Shown: positions 1-6,378, counted from the stretch's first letter. The stretch: 8,215 bases of DNA from an uncultured Blautia sp. (GCA_934378195.1 CAKRPO010000074.1:1-8215), one strand, 5' to 3'. Notes: generated by a model not told the origin, from the letters alone. Numbers and translations are program-made.

Positions 1-620
1 ATGGTCATTTCCATCATAATGTCATTGAACTGGCTGAAAAAGTTTGCTACGGTCTCTGCACGCTCTCCCATCTTCGCGAGGATCACACCTACGATCAGAG
101 CAAATACGATAACCTGAAGCATACTTCCGCTCGCCAGAGAATTGATCGGGTTGTCCGGAATGATATTGAGGATCGTATCAGTGAGTGACGTTGCTTCCAT
201 GGTTTCCACAGATGCCGCAGAGCTCTGAATCGCGCTCATGTCAAGTCCGACACCAGGATTGATCAGATTTCCGACACCAAGTGCAACGCAAACTGCCATT
301 GCAGTTGTTGCAAGATAAAATGCCAGAGTTCTCACACCTACGGTTCCAAGCTTCTTGGTATCTCCGATCGCCATACTTCCACAGACCAGAGAGCAGAATA
401 CCAATGGTACGACCAGCATCTTCATCAGACGGATAAATCCCTGTCCGATGACATACAGAACGCCCTCAACAATGACATCTTTCTTAAAGCTGCTGTCCGG
501 CACCAGGTAGCAGAGAATGATACCAAGAATCGCACCTGCGATCAGCGCAATGAAGATCTTCGTTGTCAGACCAATGGCTTTTTTATTCGGAGTTTTTGTC
601 TTTACATTTTTTTCTTTCAT
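1..620 (-). CDS. Dicarboxylate/amino acid:cation symporter (DAACS family), N-terminal 206 residues, cut by window edge
   Basis: Secondary carrier of the plasma membrane that takes up C4-dicarboxylates or acidic/neutral amino acids with Na+ or H+. I translated it by hand: it starts MKEKNVKTKT and stays open to base 1. A cytoplasmic lysine-rich start leads into a membrane segment at about residues 21-40. The family hallmark GFIRLMKMLVVPLVF spans 61-75, further hydrophobic segments lie near 98-120, and the second hallmark IIPDNPINSLA spans 153-163, followed by MLQVIVFALIVG (167-178). The C-terminal substrate- and cation-binding half lies outside the window, so the substrate cannot be called. The start is fixed by a GGAGG at about 627-631, inside the last codons of the reductase gene. 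Only one base separates that gene's TAA from this ATG, so the two are co-transcribed and probably translationally coupled. Confidence 0.93.
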   Translation of the reverse strand, partial: MKEKNVKTKTPNKKAIGLTTKIFIALIAGAILGIILCYLVPDSSFKKDVIVEGVLYVIGQGFIRLMKMLVVPLVFCSLVCGSMAIGDTKKLGTVGVRTLAFYLATTAMAVCVALGVGNLINPGVGLDMSAIQSSAASVETMEATSLTDTILNIIPDNPINSLASGSMLQVIVFALIVGVILAKMGERAETVANFFSQFNDIMMEMT

Positions 621-621
621 C

Positions 622-1473
622 TTAATCCTCCGTTCTTTCTTCCATATATTCTTTCAGTGATTCTTTCCATTCCGGCATATTATACGTTTCGATGATACGG
701 AGAATGAAGTTATCCAGAACCGCATACGGAGGTCGGACTGCGGAAAGGTCGGACAGCTCTGTCGGAACAGCTCTCAGCTCCATGTCCTTACCTGCAAGTT
801 TTAGGATTTCCTGCGCAAATTCGTACCGGCTGCATACACCTTTGCATGTTACATGGTAGGTTCCATATTCATTGGTGCCGATCAGATACAGGATCATCTT
901 TGCCAGATCTTTTGCACTGGTCGGAGAACCAAACTGATCAGATGCAACAGAAAGTCCGTTTCCTGCTTCTGCCGCTGCCAGCACGCGGTTTACAAAGTTG
1001 TGTCCACCATGTCCATACACCCAGTTACTTCGGATAATAAAATGCTTGTGCGTAAATTCTTTGACATAGTTTTCTCCGGCTCTTTTGGATCTGCCATATA
1101 CTGTCAGCGGATTGGTATCATCAAACTCTGTATACGGTTTCTTGCTCTGTCCGTCAAAAACATCATCTGTAGAAAGCTGCACGATCTTAGATCCACATTT
1201 ACGGGCAACGATACTTAAGTTTCTTGCACCGAGGGCATTGACACGGTACGCATGTTCCGGGTTCGCTTCACACTCATCGGTGTCTGTAATACCAGTACAA
1301 TTGATGATGACATCCGGGCGATTGACTGTACCGAAATTGATGACTTCATCGGTATCTGTAATATCCAGTTCATCAAGATCTGTGTTCAGTGCTTCAATCT
1401 GCATTGGATCAAGCACATCATTCAGGGCGCGTCCAATCTGTCCGCCGGCACCTGCAATCCATACTTTTAACAT
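622..1473 (-). CDS. rfbD: RmlD-like dTDP-4-dehydrorhamnose reductase (NAD(P)-dependent SDR), 283 aa
   Basis: Extended short-chain dehydrogenase. RmlD proteins reduce dTDP-4-dehydro-L-rhamnose to dTDP-L-rhamnose in the cytoplasm, supplying surface polysaccharide. The nucleotide-binding motif GAGGQIG is at residues 8-14, STDDVFDG at 101-108, and the catalytic YxxxK is Y126-K130 within NPLTVYGRSK. The C-terminal RPPYAVLDN (247-255) matches the family's RPxxSxLDN motif, with Ala in place of the usual Ser. The length of 283 is normal for the family. I place the start at 1473, where AGGAGGT lies seven bases upstream. A longer reading up to 1599 would run through the promoter and adds 42 residues unlike this fold. 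No rmlA, rmlB or rmlC genes are visible here, so the exact sugar substrate is inferred. It is the first gene of an operon with the symporter. Confidence 0.87.
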   Translation of the reverse strand: MLKVWIAGAGGQIGRALNDVLDPMQIEALNTDLDELDITDTDEVINFGTVNRPDVIINCTGITDTDECEANPEHAYRVNALGARNLSIVARKCGSKIVQLSTDDVFDGQSKKPYTEFDDTNPLTVYGRSKRAGENYVKEFTHKHFIIRSNWVYGHGGHNFVNRVLAAAEAGNGLSVASDQFGSPTSAKDLAKMILYLIGTNEYGTYHVTCKGVCSRYEFAQEILKLAGKDMELRAVPTELSDLSAVRPPYAVLDNFILRIIETYNMPEWKESLKEYMEERTED

Positions 1474-1480
1474 CTCTTTT

Positions 1481-1487
1481 ACCTCCT
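1481..1487 (-). promoter_or_regulatory. Ribosome binding site that fixes the reductase start
   Basis: AGGAGGT on the minus strand, seven bases before the ATG at 1473. It settles the choice between this start and the upstream ATG at 1599. Confidence 0.9.
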
Positions 1488-1500
1488 CAACATAAGAAGA

Positions 1501-1527
1501 GCGTTGATTCAGAATAAAAATCAACGC
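1501..1527 (-). promoter_or_regulatory. Hairpin in the leader of the reductase-symporter operon
   Basis: Perfect 9-bp inverted repeat, GCGTTGATT and AATCAACGC, with a 9-base loop. It lies between the predicted transcription start (about 1546) and the ribosome binding site. There is no T-run directly after it in the direction of transcription, so it does not look like an attenuator. It could be an RNA-stabilising stem, a protein-binding stem, or a DNA operator just downstream of the promoter. Confidence 0.6.
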
Positions 1528-1552
1528 CGCTTCAATCTTTATACCTGTTAAT

Positions 1553-1581
1553 ATTTTACCAACCCAAAGTAATCGTGTCAA
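1553..1581 (-). promoter_or_regulatory. SigA-type promoter of the reductase-symporter operon
   Basis: -35 TTGACA at 1576-1581 (perfect), a 17-base spacer, and -10 TAAAAT at 1553-1558 (one mismatch to TATAAT). Transcription should start near 1546, giving a leader of about 73 nt before the start codon at 1473. Confidence 0.85.
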
Positions 1582-1597
1582 GGAAAAGCGCATTACC

Positions 1598-1625
1598 ATT
1601 CAAGAATGCCTCGGCATTTTTGAAT
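1598..1625 (-). promoter_or_regulatory. 28-bp inverted repeat between the amidase stop and the reductase promoter
   Basis: Two 13-base arms with one mismatch around a 2-base centre. The core is AATGCC / GGCATT and the outer arms are ATTCAA / TTGAAT. It starts 17 bp upstream of the -35 box. No T-run follows it on the minus strand, so it is a poor classical terminator for the amidase. An operator for the downstream operon, or a processing/terminator stem, are both possible. Confidence 0.5.
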
Positions 1626-1696
1626 TCGTGACCGCTGGTGTCTGCTGCCACATAGTCTAACATAGTTTTCTGATATGATAAATCTTCCTTCATCAA

Positions 1697-2701
1697 TCAG
1701 CCAGTTATCAGATATTTTCGTATCCCATTCGCAAGTCCCTTTACCATCTTTTTCTGATACGAGGCAGTCTGCATCTTCCGATCTTCAGAAGGATTCGACA
1801 TATACCCTAATTCAATCAGTGTTGTCGGCACTTTACTCCAGTTATTTCCACTCATGGAGTCATTTTCCCAGACATATTCTTTTCGACATCCAGTTGCGCG
1901 TACATAGGAATCCAACACTATTTTAGAAAGTGTATAACATTTTTTTGCCATTTTTCTGGGAACAAAACGATTTCTACTGCTGACGCTGATCGTCAGTGCA
2001 CCATTTGCACTGGAAAAATCCACATCATTTGCATGGATTCTGAGATATACATCTGCCTTAGCTTTATTCGCAATCTTTGTACGCTGTACGCAGCTGATTG
2101 CTGTTTTGTTGTCCTTACGTGTCAGAATGACTTTGCATCCCTGCTTTTTTAATTCTTTTTGTAGCTTTTTGGCCACATTAAGTGTAAGCTGATATTCATT
2201 TACTTTTGTAACGCAGCCCTGTGCTCCGGAAACATCTTTTGCTTTGTGTTCTCCAGATCCCGGCCCTATCGGTTCCGTTCCTCTGGCGACTCTTCCGGAA
2301 TGCCCCGGATCCAAAACAATGACCGGAGTCCAGATACCTTTTCGATCAATTTTTCTTCCCTGAATGGTCGTGTTCGTTTTCATTTTGCCACTCTTTTTAT
2401 CAAAGTAGCGGTAATGTTTTCCTGTGTACTGCCAGCCAGTGTGAAGGATTCCCTTTCTATCAAAACAATAATAGTCATTTCCAATTTTCGTAAATCCTTT
2501 TTTCGCAACTCCGTTCTGATAATAGCTTCGTTTTCCTTTCACTGTTTTCCAGCCGTTGTATTTACTTGTTGTAGTTGGAGCGGCCTGTACTGACTGCACG
2601 AAACATTTGCTGATCTTTTCGCCATTCCCGACTTCGCCTGCCATTCCCATCACTATCAGCAAACTAAGCAGAATACAGACAAAACGTTTTGTTTTTTTCA
2701 T
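1697..2701 (-). CDS. Secreted N-acetylmuramoyl-L-alanine amidase with cell-wall-binding repeats, 334 aa
   Basis: Zinc hydrolase (Amidase_3 family) that cuts the bond between N-acetylmuramic acid and the L-alanine of the peptidoglycan stem, outside the cell. Residues 1-41 are a signal peptide: MKKTKR, a hydrophobic core at 8-20, and a likely cut near VQAA (38-41). Residues 50-110 are aromatic cell-wall-binding repeats (GWKTVKGKRSYYQNG, then GNDYYCFDRKGILHTGW, then GKHYRYFDKKSGKM). The catalytic domain spans about 126-332. The expected zinc ligands are H134 in DPGHSG, E169 in NEYQLTL and H223 in RIHAND, with catalytic E297 in LIELGYMSNP. All are present, so it should be active. AGGAGG at 2710-2715 sits eight bases before the ATG. 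It is monocistronic by layout. Division, turnover or autolysis would fit, but the sequence does not choose between them. Confidence 0.93.
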   Translation of the reverse strand: MKKTKRFVCILLSLLIVMGMAGEVGNGEKISKCFVQSVQAAPTTTSKYNGWKTVKGKRSYYQNGVAKKGFTKIGNDYYCFDRKGILHTGWQYTGKHYRYFDKKSGKMKTNTTIQGRKIDRKGIWTPVIVLDPGHSGRVARGTEPIGPGSGEHKAKDVSGAQGCVTKVNEYQLTLNVAKKLQKELKKQGCKVILTRKDNKTAISCVQRTKIANKAKADVYLRIHANDVDFSSANGALTISVSSRNRFVPRKMAKKCYTLSKIVLDSYVRATGCRKEYVWENDSMSGNNWSKVPTTLIELGYMSNPSEDRKMQTASYQKKMVKGLANGIRKYLITG

Positions 2702-2820
2702 CCTTCTTTCCTCCTGTCATATATCTGATTTTCTCATACTGACCGGAAATTGTAAATCTATTTCTGCTCACTCGCCTTACTCGGTGAGTTTTTTATTTAA
2801 ATTTTAATTTCTATCTTTTC

Positions 2821-2826
2821 TGTCAA
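2821..2826 (-). promoter_or_regulatory. Possible -35 box upstream of the amidase
   Basis: A perfect TTGACA on the minus strand, 120 bp upstream of the amidase start and just past the hairpin at 2846-2883. An A/T-rich tract follows, but no convincing -10 sits at 16-18 bp (TTTAAA lies at 19 bp). A weaker alternative is TTTACA, a 17-base spacer, then GAAAAT, closer to the gene. Confidence 0.35.
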
Positions 2827-2845
2827 TTCTAATTTCTATACAGCC

Positions 2846-2883
2846 AAAAACCAGAACCCCTATTTCTGAAGATTCTGGTTTTT
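2846..2883. terminator. Bidirectional-looking Rho-independent terminator between array A and the amidase promoter
   Basis: 11-bp perfect stem, AAAAACCAGAA (2846-2856) and TTCTGGTTTTT (2873-2883), with a 16-base loop. Both strands end in five T's, so it could stop transcription either way. On the minus strand it would block read-through from array A into the amidase. Confidence 0.7.
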
Positions 2884-2961
2884 CTTACCTGATTATTATT
2901 TTCTATTCGGCACTCCTGATATGTTCACCAAGAGTTCCTTTCTTCTTCCATCAACTGGCAC

Positions 2962-3279
2962 TTTTTTGACTCGCTGAGCATTTACTCGTCCCCAGGCCAT
3001 CTAATTTACGGACATTTTTTGACTCGCTGAGTACTTACTTGTCCCCAGGCCATCTAATTTACGGACATTTTTTGACTTGCTGGGCATTTACTTGTATCCA
3101 GGCCATCTAATTTACGGACATTTCTTGACTCGTTGGGCACTTACTTGTCCCCGGACCATCCGACTGGCTGAAATTTGGTTGGCTCTGTACGAGCTTACTC
3201 TTCATGTAGTCATTTTCTGCCACCATTTTCGTGGGCTTCCATTGAACTTTCTCCTCCATAGGTCATTTTTCGCTTGCTT
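2962..3279 (+). repeat. Repeat array A: six tandem 53-bp units
   Basis: Units start at 2962, 3015, 3068, 3121, about 3174 and about 3227. Using the near-invariant CAT as anchor, the positions are 2998, 3051, 3104, 3157, 3211 and 3264, so the spacings are 53, 53, 53, 54, 53. Units 1 and 2 differ at 3 of 53 positions, and units 2 and 3 at 6. The type 1 pattern is TTTTTTGACT at the start, ACTTACT in the middle, TCCCCAGGCCATCT, then TTTACGGACA. Unit 4 keeps this until its tail diverges. Unit 5 is type 2 (GTAGTCATTTTCTGCCAC) and unit 6 is type 3 (GAACTTTCTCCTC then GGTCATTTTT). The array lies between two hairpin terminators and contains no gene. Confidence 0.93.
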
Positions 3280-3465
3280 TTCTATACAGCGAACCACACG
3301 GACAAGTCTGCTTCAAACTCCCTGAATTCCTCAATCCTTGAGGGACTTACTACACTTTGCGTGCTATATGCAGTCTGCTTTAACAGACATATTCCAAATG
3401 CATCTGACCGAATCCCAGTAGAATATTTTTTATTTATGCAAACATTACGGAGTAATATGCTATAA
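3280..3465. other. Intergenic stretch with no gene seen
   Basis: Between array A and the FUSC terminator. I see no 53-bp units continuing. It holds two small inverted repeats: GTCTG/CAGAC at about 3373-3389, and ATTAC/GTAAT at 3444-3456. The only open frame here (3282-3557) crosses the terminator and looks accidental. Confidence 0.5.
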
Positions 3466-3507
3466 CATAGAAAACCCGAAAGCAATGTCTTTTGGCCATG
3501 CTTCCGG
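3466..3507 (-). terminator. Rho-independent terminator of the FUSC-family gene
   Basis: On the minus strand CCGGAAGCATG pairs with CATTGCTTTCGG (one bulge, one G-U pair), followed by GGTTTTCT. The stem occupies 3476-3507, beginning 37 bp after the stop of the membrane protein gene. Confidence 0.75.
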
Positions 3508-3543
3508 ATTCTGTGATTCGTATGTGTTATTTTAAACCTGTTT

Positions 3544-4602
3544 TTATGCTTCCGCACTTTTTCTTACAGCGAAATATGTCGCTGCTCTGTCAATAATTTT
3601 ATTACAGATCACCGTATAGATGGAACCAAACAAATTTGCTCCAATACGAAGTATCACTGCTGCTGGCATGCCAAACAGACCTGCTGCAATAGACAGCGCT
3701 CCAAAGGTATTGAATACAGTCTGCCATGCATATCCTGCAGAATAGCCAACCCCAATTCCACCAATCATACCAATATACGGATACATGGATTCTGGCAGGA
3801 TCAGATATAAAACAATAAAGATCGCACATCCGACAATATTAAACTGCCATCTCTTTCCTGATCTGGAAATACAGTCTTCCGTAAATGGAAGGCACACAGA
3901 CATACAGGCAATTCCTGCCCACATTGCTCTTGGCAGCCCAAGAAGATTCATAAAAAGCATCGCACTGGAAACAATCAACGTCAGTTTCAGATACCATCTG
4001 CCACGTGCGGACTGCAGGTCAAATTCCCGAAACAGGTCAAGGAATGTTCTTCTGTATGGACGATTCTTCTGGTTTTTATAGAAGATAACCATACAGAGTA
4101 CCATTCCAACTGCAAGCCCTTCAATCCTCTTTATGTATTCTGCTCCGGTCACATCGTATCCCAACAAAAGAAGATAACCAAGAACAAATGTAGAATGATT
4201 GTACATGATCACATTGTGGCAGCCTAAAATCATCAAAAGAAGGATTGCAGCTACGTTTACAATAAACGCAGGAAATGGAGACATCATATTAGCAATTCTC
4301 GGTGCCGTCATCAGAATTCCAAAAATTCCAGCTATAGAAAGCAGACCATGTGTTGTTTTAATTCCAAAGTCTGCCTGGCGGAGAACAAGTACTGCCAAAA
4401 GGACAGTAACACCTACGACGCTATTATTGCTTCCAGTAAGTTTACTATATAAAGAAACAACTGCAACGCAAAACGCCATCACAAGATATACTTTGAAGTT
4501 ATAGATCAGAATATGTCTGCGTTTCTCTTTCGGGTCTGTGGTATTTTTGATCAGCTGCTTCGAACCCGTCGAGCTCAACTGAAGTTCCTGATAAAAAGTC
4601 AT
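3544..4602 (-). CDS. FUSC-family (aromatic acid exporter-like) membrane protein, 352 aa
   Basis: Integral membrane protein with the two-lobe build of FUSC/ArAE proteins, a family that includes efflux carriers for p-hydroxybenzoic and fusaric acid. A charged cytoplasmic N-terminus (about 1-32, rich in K, R and E) is followed by a first group of about six hydrophobic segments (near 34-52, 60-75, 85-103, 110-128, 136-152, 160-175). Next is a basic loop (177-204, with KNQKNRPYRRTF), then a second group (near 205-222, 226-240, 255-270, 275-292, 298-318). MWAGIACMSVCLPF at 227-240 resembles the start of the conserved FUSC core. AAGGAG at 4611-4616 lies eight bases before the ATG. It has its own promoter and terminator, so it is monocistronic. 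The substrate is unknown and the family call rests on overall pattern rather than a diagnostic motif. Confidence 0.75.
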   Translation of the reverse strand: MTFYQELQLSSTGSKQLIKNTTDPKEKRRHILIYNFKVYLVMAFCVAVVSLYSKLTGSNNSVVGVTVLLAVLVLRQADFGIKTTHGLLSIAGIFGILMTAPRIANMMSPFPAFIVNVAAILLLMILGCHNVIMYNHSTFVLGYLLLLGYDVTGAEYIKRIEGLAVGMVLCMVIFYKNQKNRPYRRTFLDLFREFDLQSARGRWYLKLTLIVSSAMLFMNLLGLPRAMWAGIACMSVCLPFTEDCISRSGKRWQFNIVGCAIFIVLYLILPESMYPYIGMIGGIGVGYSAGYAWQTVFNTFGALSIAAGLFGMPAAVILRIGANLFGSIYTVICNKIIDRAATYFAVRKSAEA

Positions 4603-4634
4603 AAAACTCGCTCCTTTTTTGCAAAGTGTAGAGA

Positions 4635-4663
4635 ACTATACCGCAAATTTGCCGAAAGGTCAA
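4635..4663 (-). promoter_or_regulatory. SigA-type promoter of the FUSC-family gene
   Basis: -35 TTGACC at 4658-4663, a 17-base spacer, and -10 TATAGT at 4635-4640, with an expected start near 4628. The first unit of array B begins at 4668, five bases beyond the -35 box, so the array lies upstream of this promoter and is not in the leader it makes. Confidence 0.8.
4641..4654 (-). promoter_or_regulatory. Candidate operator: palindrome in the FUSC promoter spacer
   Basis: GCAAATTTGC (4643-4652) is a perfect 10-bp palindrome, extended by one more matching pair at 4641/4654 after a mismatch. It fills most of the gap between the -35 and -10 boxes, where a bound repressor would block RNA polymerase. 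No regulator gene is in the window. Confidence 0.5.
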
Positions 4664-4667
4664 GAGG

Positions 4668-5038
4668 AATTTTGACTTGCCTGGCACTTGCTTCTCCCTG
4701 GGCTATCTGATTTGCGAGCGTTTTTTGACTCACCAATCACTTACTCGTTCCCAGACCATCTGATTTTAGAACAATTTTTGACCTGCTATGTACTTGCTCA
4801 CACTTAGACCATCCAGCTTACAAGAATTTTGATGACTTTATATGAAATTACTTTTCATCCAGTCATCTAATACCTCGATTTTTGTGGACTTTCACTCAAC
4901 TTGCTTATCTGCTGGTCATTTCACAACTGAATTTACGTTGGTCTAATCCCCAATCACCCTCATTCAGGTCATTTCCATCTTTTAAGCTTATAGACCCGAA
5001 TAGCATTTACTTTCTCCTGGTCACCTCTACATTAATAT
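4668..5038 (+). repeat. Repeat array B: seven tandem 53-bp units
   Basis: Units start near 4668, 4721, 4774, 4827, 4880, 4933 and 4986. The CAT anchor (TAT in the first, CAC in the last) falls at 4704, 4757, 4810, 4864, 4917, 4970 and 5022, giving spacings of 53, 53, 54, 53, 53, 52. Units 1-3 are type 1 (TTTTGACTTGC, CACTTGCTTCTCC, then the CAT block). Unit 4 is type 2 (TGACTTTATATGAA, then CCAGTCATCTAAT). Unit 5 is type 3 (TGGACTTTCACTCAACTTGC). Unit 6 is type 4 (TTGGTCTAAT at 4938-4947, then TCAGGTCATTT). Unit 7 is type 5 (TTATAGACCCG at 4988-4998). It is more diverged than array A but in the same order and orientation. Confidence 0.88.
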
Positions 5039-5108
5039 AATGGACTCTATCGTGTGGACACGCAAATCAGGCAATTAGATCATTCCTCGTATAATTGACC
5101 ATACCCAT
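5039..5108. other. Short gap with a small palindrome, no clear terminator
   Basis: CGTGTGGACACG at 5051-5062 is a 5-bp stem with a 2-base loop and no T-run on the minus strand. I see no convincing terminator for the hypothetical gene upstream, so its transcript may run into array B. Confidence 0.4.
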
Positions 5109-5858
5109 TTACATGAATCTTCTCATTCCTTCACGAAACTCATTTATTGCCGGCAAAGTTCTTACTCGCCTTAGTTTAATCCCACATGTCTGACAAATCT
5201 GCTCCAATCCAGCTTCCACTAAGATATTCGACACTCTCACTTCTTTTGGTGCCCCATGCTGAAGAATAAACCCTACTAATGCCTCTGCCAGAGAAACAAT
5301 CGCATCATCCTCCGGCTGCTGCAGTTCACAGTTCAACATCATCCCAGATCTTGCATCCGCAATCATGTAAGTTGCCGGATTAGCAGGTCGCTTATATTTT
5401 TTATCATTCACTGAGACTCCCAGAATGGATATGTCTGCTTCTAAAACAGCATTACATTTGGATACCTTTTTTAAATCTGACAGCAGCTCTTCGTCTGTAA
5501 TCAGCAAATTTCCGAATTGAAATGATGAAAATGGTAATGGTTTAGCCCCTGAATTCCATACTTTTTTATCCTCATTGAATTCCAAATAATACATTTCTCC
5601 ATTTTCAAAGTCCACATCAACCTGTGCACTTTCATATTGTTGCAATGCCACTTCCAGATTCAGAAAATAATTAGTCATTCGAACAACTTCATCCTGATCC
5701 AGATTATACGGATAATATCCCGGTTCAAAAGAAAGGAAATACAGCCATTGATTCTTCCCTCTGTATTTATATCCCATTTCTTTGATATTTTTTCTTTGTT
5801 TATCCGTCAATTCTTCTCTGTTCCCCCAATAACATGTCAGGTTTTTTTGAGAAAACAT
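5109..5858 (-). CDS. Hypothetical protein, downstream part of an amber-interrupted gene (DUF6930-like C-terminal domain)
   Basis: Open from the ATG at 5858 for 249 codons, but probably not an independent gene. There is no ribosome binding site before that ATG, and the frame continues upstream without a break for eight more codons to a TAG at 5883-5885. Beyond the TAG lies the N-terminal piece in the same frame. The C-terminal 100 residues (from about KRPANPATYMIADA to EGMRRFM) resemble the domain I know as DUF6930. The middle has the GKNQWLYFLSFEPGYYPYNL segment seen in the same family. That match is from memory and uncertain. No catalytic motif is evident. The function is unknown. The intact downstream frame argues that the break is recent, tolerated, or a sequencing error. 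Confidence 0.75.
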   Translation of the reverse strand: MFSQKNLTCYWGNREELTDKQRKNIKEMGYKYRGKNQWLYFLSFEPGYYPYNLDQDEVVRMTNYFLNLEVALQQYESAQVDVDFENGEMYYLEFNEDKKVWNSGAKPLPFSSFQFGNLLITDEELLSDLKKVSKCNAVLEADISILGVSVNDKKYKRPANPATYMIADARSGMMLNCELQQPEDDAIVSLAEALVGFILQHGAPKEVRVSNILVEAGLEQICQTCGIKLRRVRTLPAINEFREGMRRFM

Positions 5859-5882
5859 AACATACTCTGTCGACAGATTTAA

Positions 5883-5885
5883 CTA
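5883..5885 (-). other. In-frame amber codon splitting a single gene
   Basis: The minus strand reads CAG GAA TAG TTA AAT. The ORF at 5883-6122 ends here and the same frame then stays open to 5109. One C-to-T change from CAG (Gln) would create it. Confidence 0.8.
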
Positions 5886-6122
5886 TTCCTGCATCGTAAG
5901 CATCATAAAATCATTTAATCCATCATACCCTTCATATACAACAACCCCATAACAGTCTCCGCCATGTCCCAGTATGCTATAAAATGCCATGTCTTCTTCA
6001 TCACCTTCACAAATTCCGATAAGATCCAAATCCCAGAATTTCTCCCATGGCTTCATTTCTTTTATTCTGGTTGCAACCTCATACAATTCTTTCCACTGCT
6101 CAAGCGTAGCTTCTTTTCTCAT
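5883..6122 (-). CDS. Hypothetical protein, upstream part of an amber-interrupted gene (DUF7309-like N-terminal domain)
   Basis: 79 residues beginning MRKEATLEQWKELYEVA and ending in LTMQE before TAG. The pattern ELYEVATRIKEMKPWE, then LIGIC, then YSILGHGGDCYGVVVYEG matches what I recall of DUF7309, a domain normally fused in front of the domain in the downstream piece. AAAGGAG at 6128-6134 gives a good ribosome binding site and a TATAAT promoter lies upstream, so this is the true start of the locus. With the TAG read as an amino acid the protein would be 337 residues. As it stands only this fragment is made, unless the stop is suppressed. Confidence 0.78.
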   Translation of the reverse strand: MRKEATLEQWKELYEVATRIKEMKPWEKFWDLDLIGICEGDEEDMAFYSILGHGGDCYGVVVYEGYDGLNDFMMLTMQE

Positions 6123-6169
6123 ATTCTCTCCTTTATCGTACTTTCATACTTGAAATTTCAACTTTTCTG

Positions 6170-6179
6170 TGCAATTGCA
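6170..6179 (-). promoter_or_regulatory. 10-bp palindrome in the leader of the split gene
   Basis: TGCAATTGCA is a perfect palindrome about 15-25 bases downstream of the predicted transcription start. It could be an operator or a weak stem, and short palindromes like this also arise by chance in A/T-rich DNA. Confidence 0.3.
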
Positions 6180-6199
6180 TTCTAGCTTTTTGCTGATAA

Positions 6200-6229
6200 A
6201 TTATAGTATCTGGTATCATTATTTGTAGA
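6200..6229 (-). promoter_or_regulatory. Promoter of the split hypothetical gene
   Basis: Perfect -10 TATAAT at 6200-6205, an 18-base spacer, and -35-like TCTACA at 6224-6229 (four of six). The expected start near 6193 leaves a leader of about 70 nt. Confidence 0.65.
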
Positions 6230-6258
6230 AGCAAAAATTTTCCTAACAGAGATATTCT

Positions 6259-6272
6259 TGATAGTCCTATCA
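6259..6272 (-). promoter_or_regulatory. Inverted repeat upstream of the split-gene promoter
   Basis: TGATAGTCCTATCA has 6-bp arms with a 2-base centre. It lies 30 bp upstream of the -35-like box and could be a regulator site. No neighbouring regulator supports this. Confidence 0.35.
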
Positions 6273-6317
6273 TCACATATACAATTAAAGGCTACAACCA
6301 TATATTCTCTTATTTTC

Positions 6318-6356
6318 ACTTTTTTCCCAGTACTTCGCACAGACTACTGAAAAAGT
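6318..6356 (-). terminator. Stem-loop after the nuclease-like gene, possible terminator
   Basis: ACTTTTTTCCCAGTA (6318-6332) can pair with TACTGAAAAAGT (6345-6356) with a small internal bulge. It starts 23 bp past the stop of the nuclease-like gene. A and T tracts are built into the stem, but no clean T-run follows, so termination is plausible rather than clear. Confidence 0.45.
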
Positions 6357-6378
6357 ATTTGTCATAACAACTCTGACA

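Noticed and set aside
1474..1599. N-terminal extension of the reductase up to an ATG at 1599
   Set aside because: It would place the promoter and leader hairpin inside the gene, and has no ribosome binding site; AGGAGGT at 1481-1487 points to the ATG at 1473.
2762..2790. Plus-strand hairpin CTCAC/GTGAG followed by six T's upstream of the amidase
   Set aside because: A 5-bp stem with a 12-base loop and no plus-strand gene to terminate; too weak to annotate.
3034..3073. Terminator-like hairpin in the array units (TGTCC / GGACA then T-run, plus strand)
   Set aside because: The stem is only 5 bp with a long loop, is present in few units of array A and is absent in B and C.
2962..3120. TTGACT in each type 1 unit as a series of -35 promoter boxes
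   Set aside because: No -10-like sequence lies 16-18 bp downstream in any unit, and the TTGAC is not kept in types 2-5.
2962..3279. CRISPR array
   Set aside because: There is no short conserved repeat with unrelated spacers: similarity covers the whole 53-bp unit and decays gradually, and no cas gene is present.
3282..3557. 91-codon minus-strand open frame after the FUSC gene
   Set aside because: It overlaps the FUSC end and runs through its terminator stem, with no ribosome binding site and no recognisable composition.
3785..4504. Plus-strand open frames opposite the FUSC gene
   Set aside because: They are shadows of the minus-strand membrane protein, with no ribosome binding sites or recognisable products.
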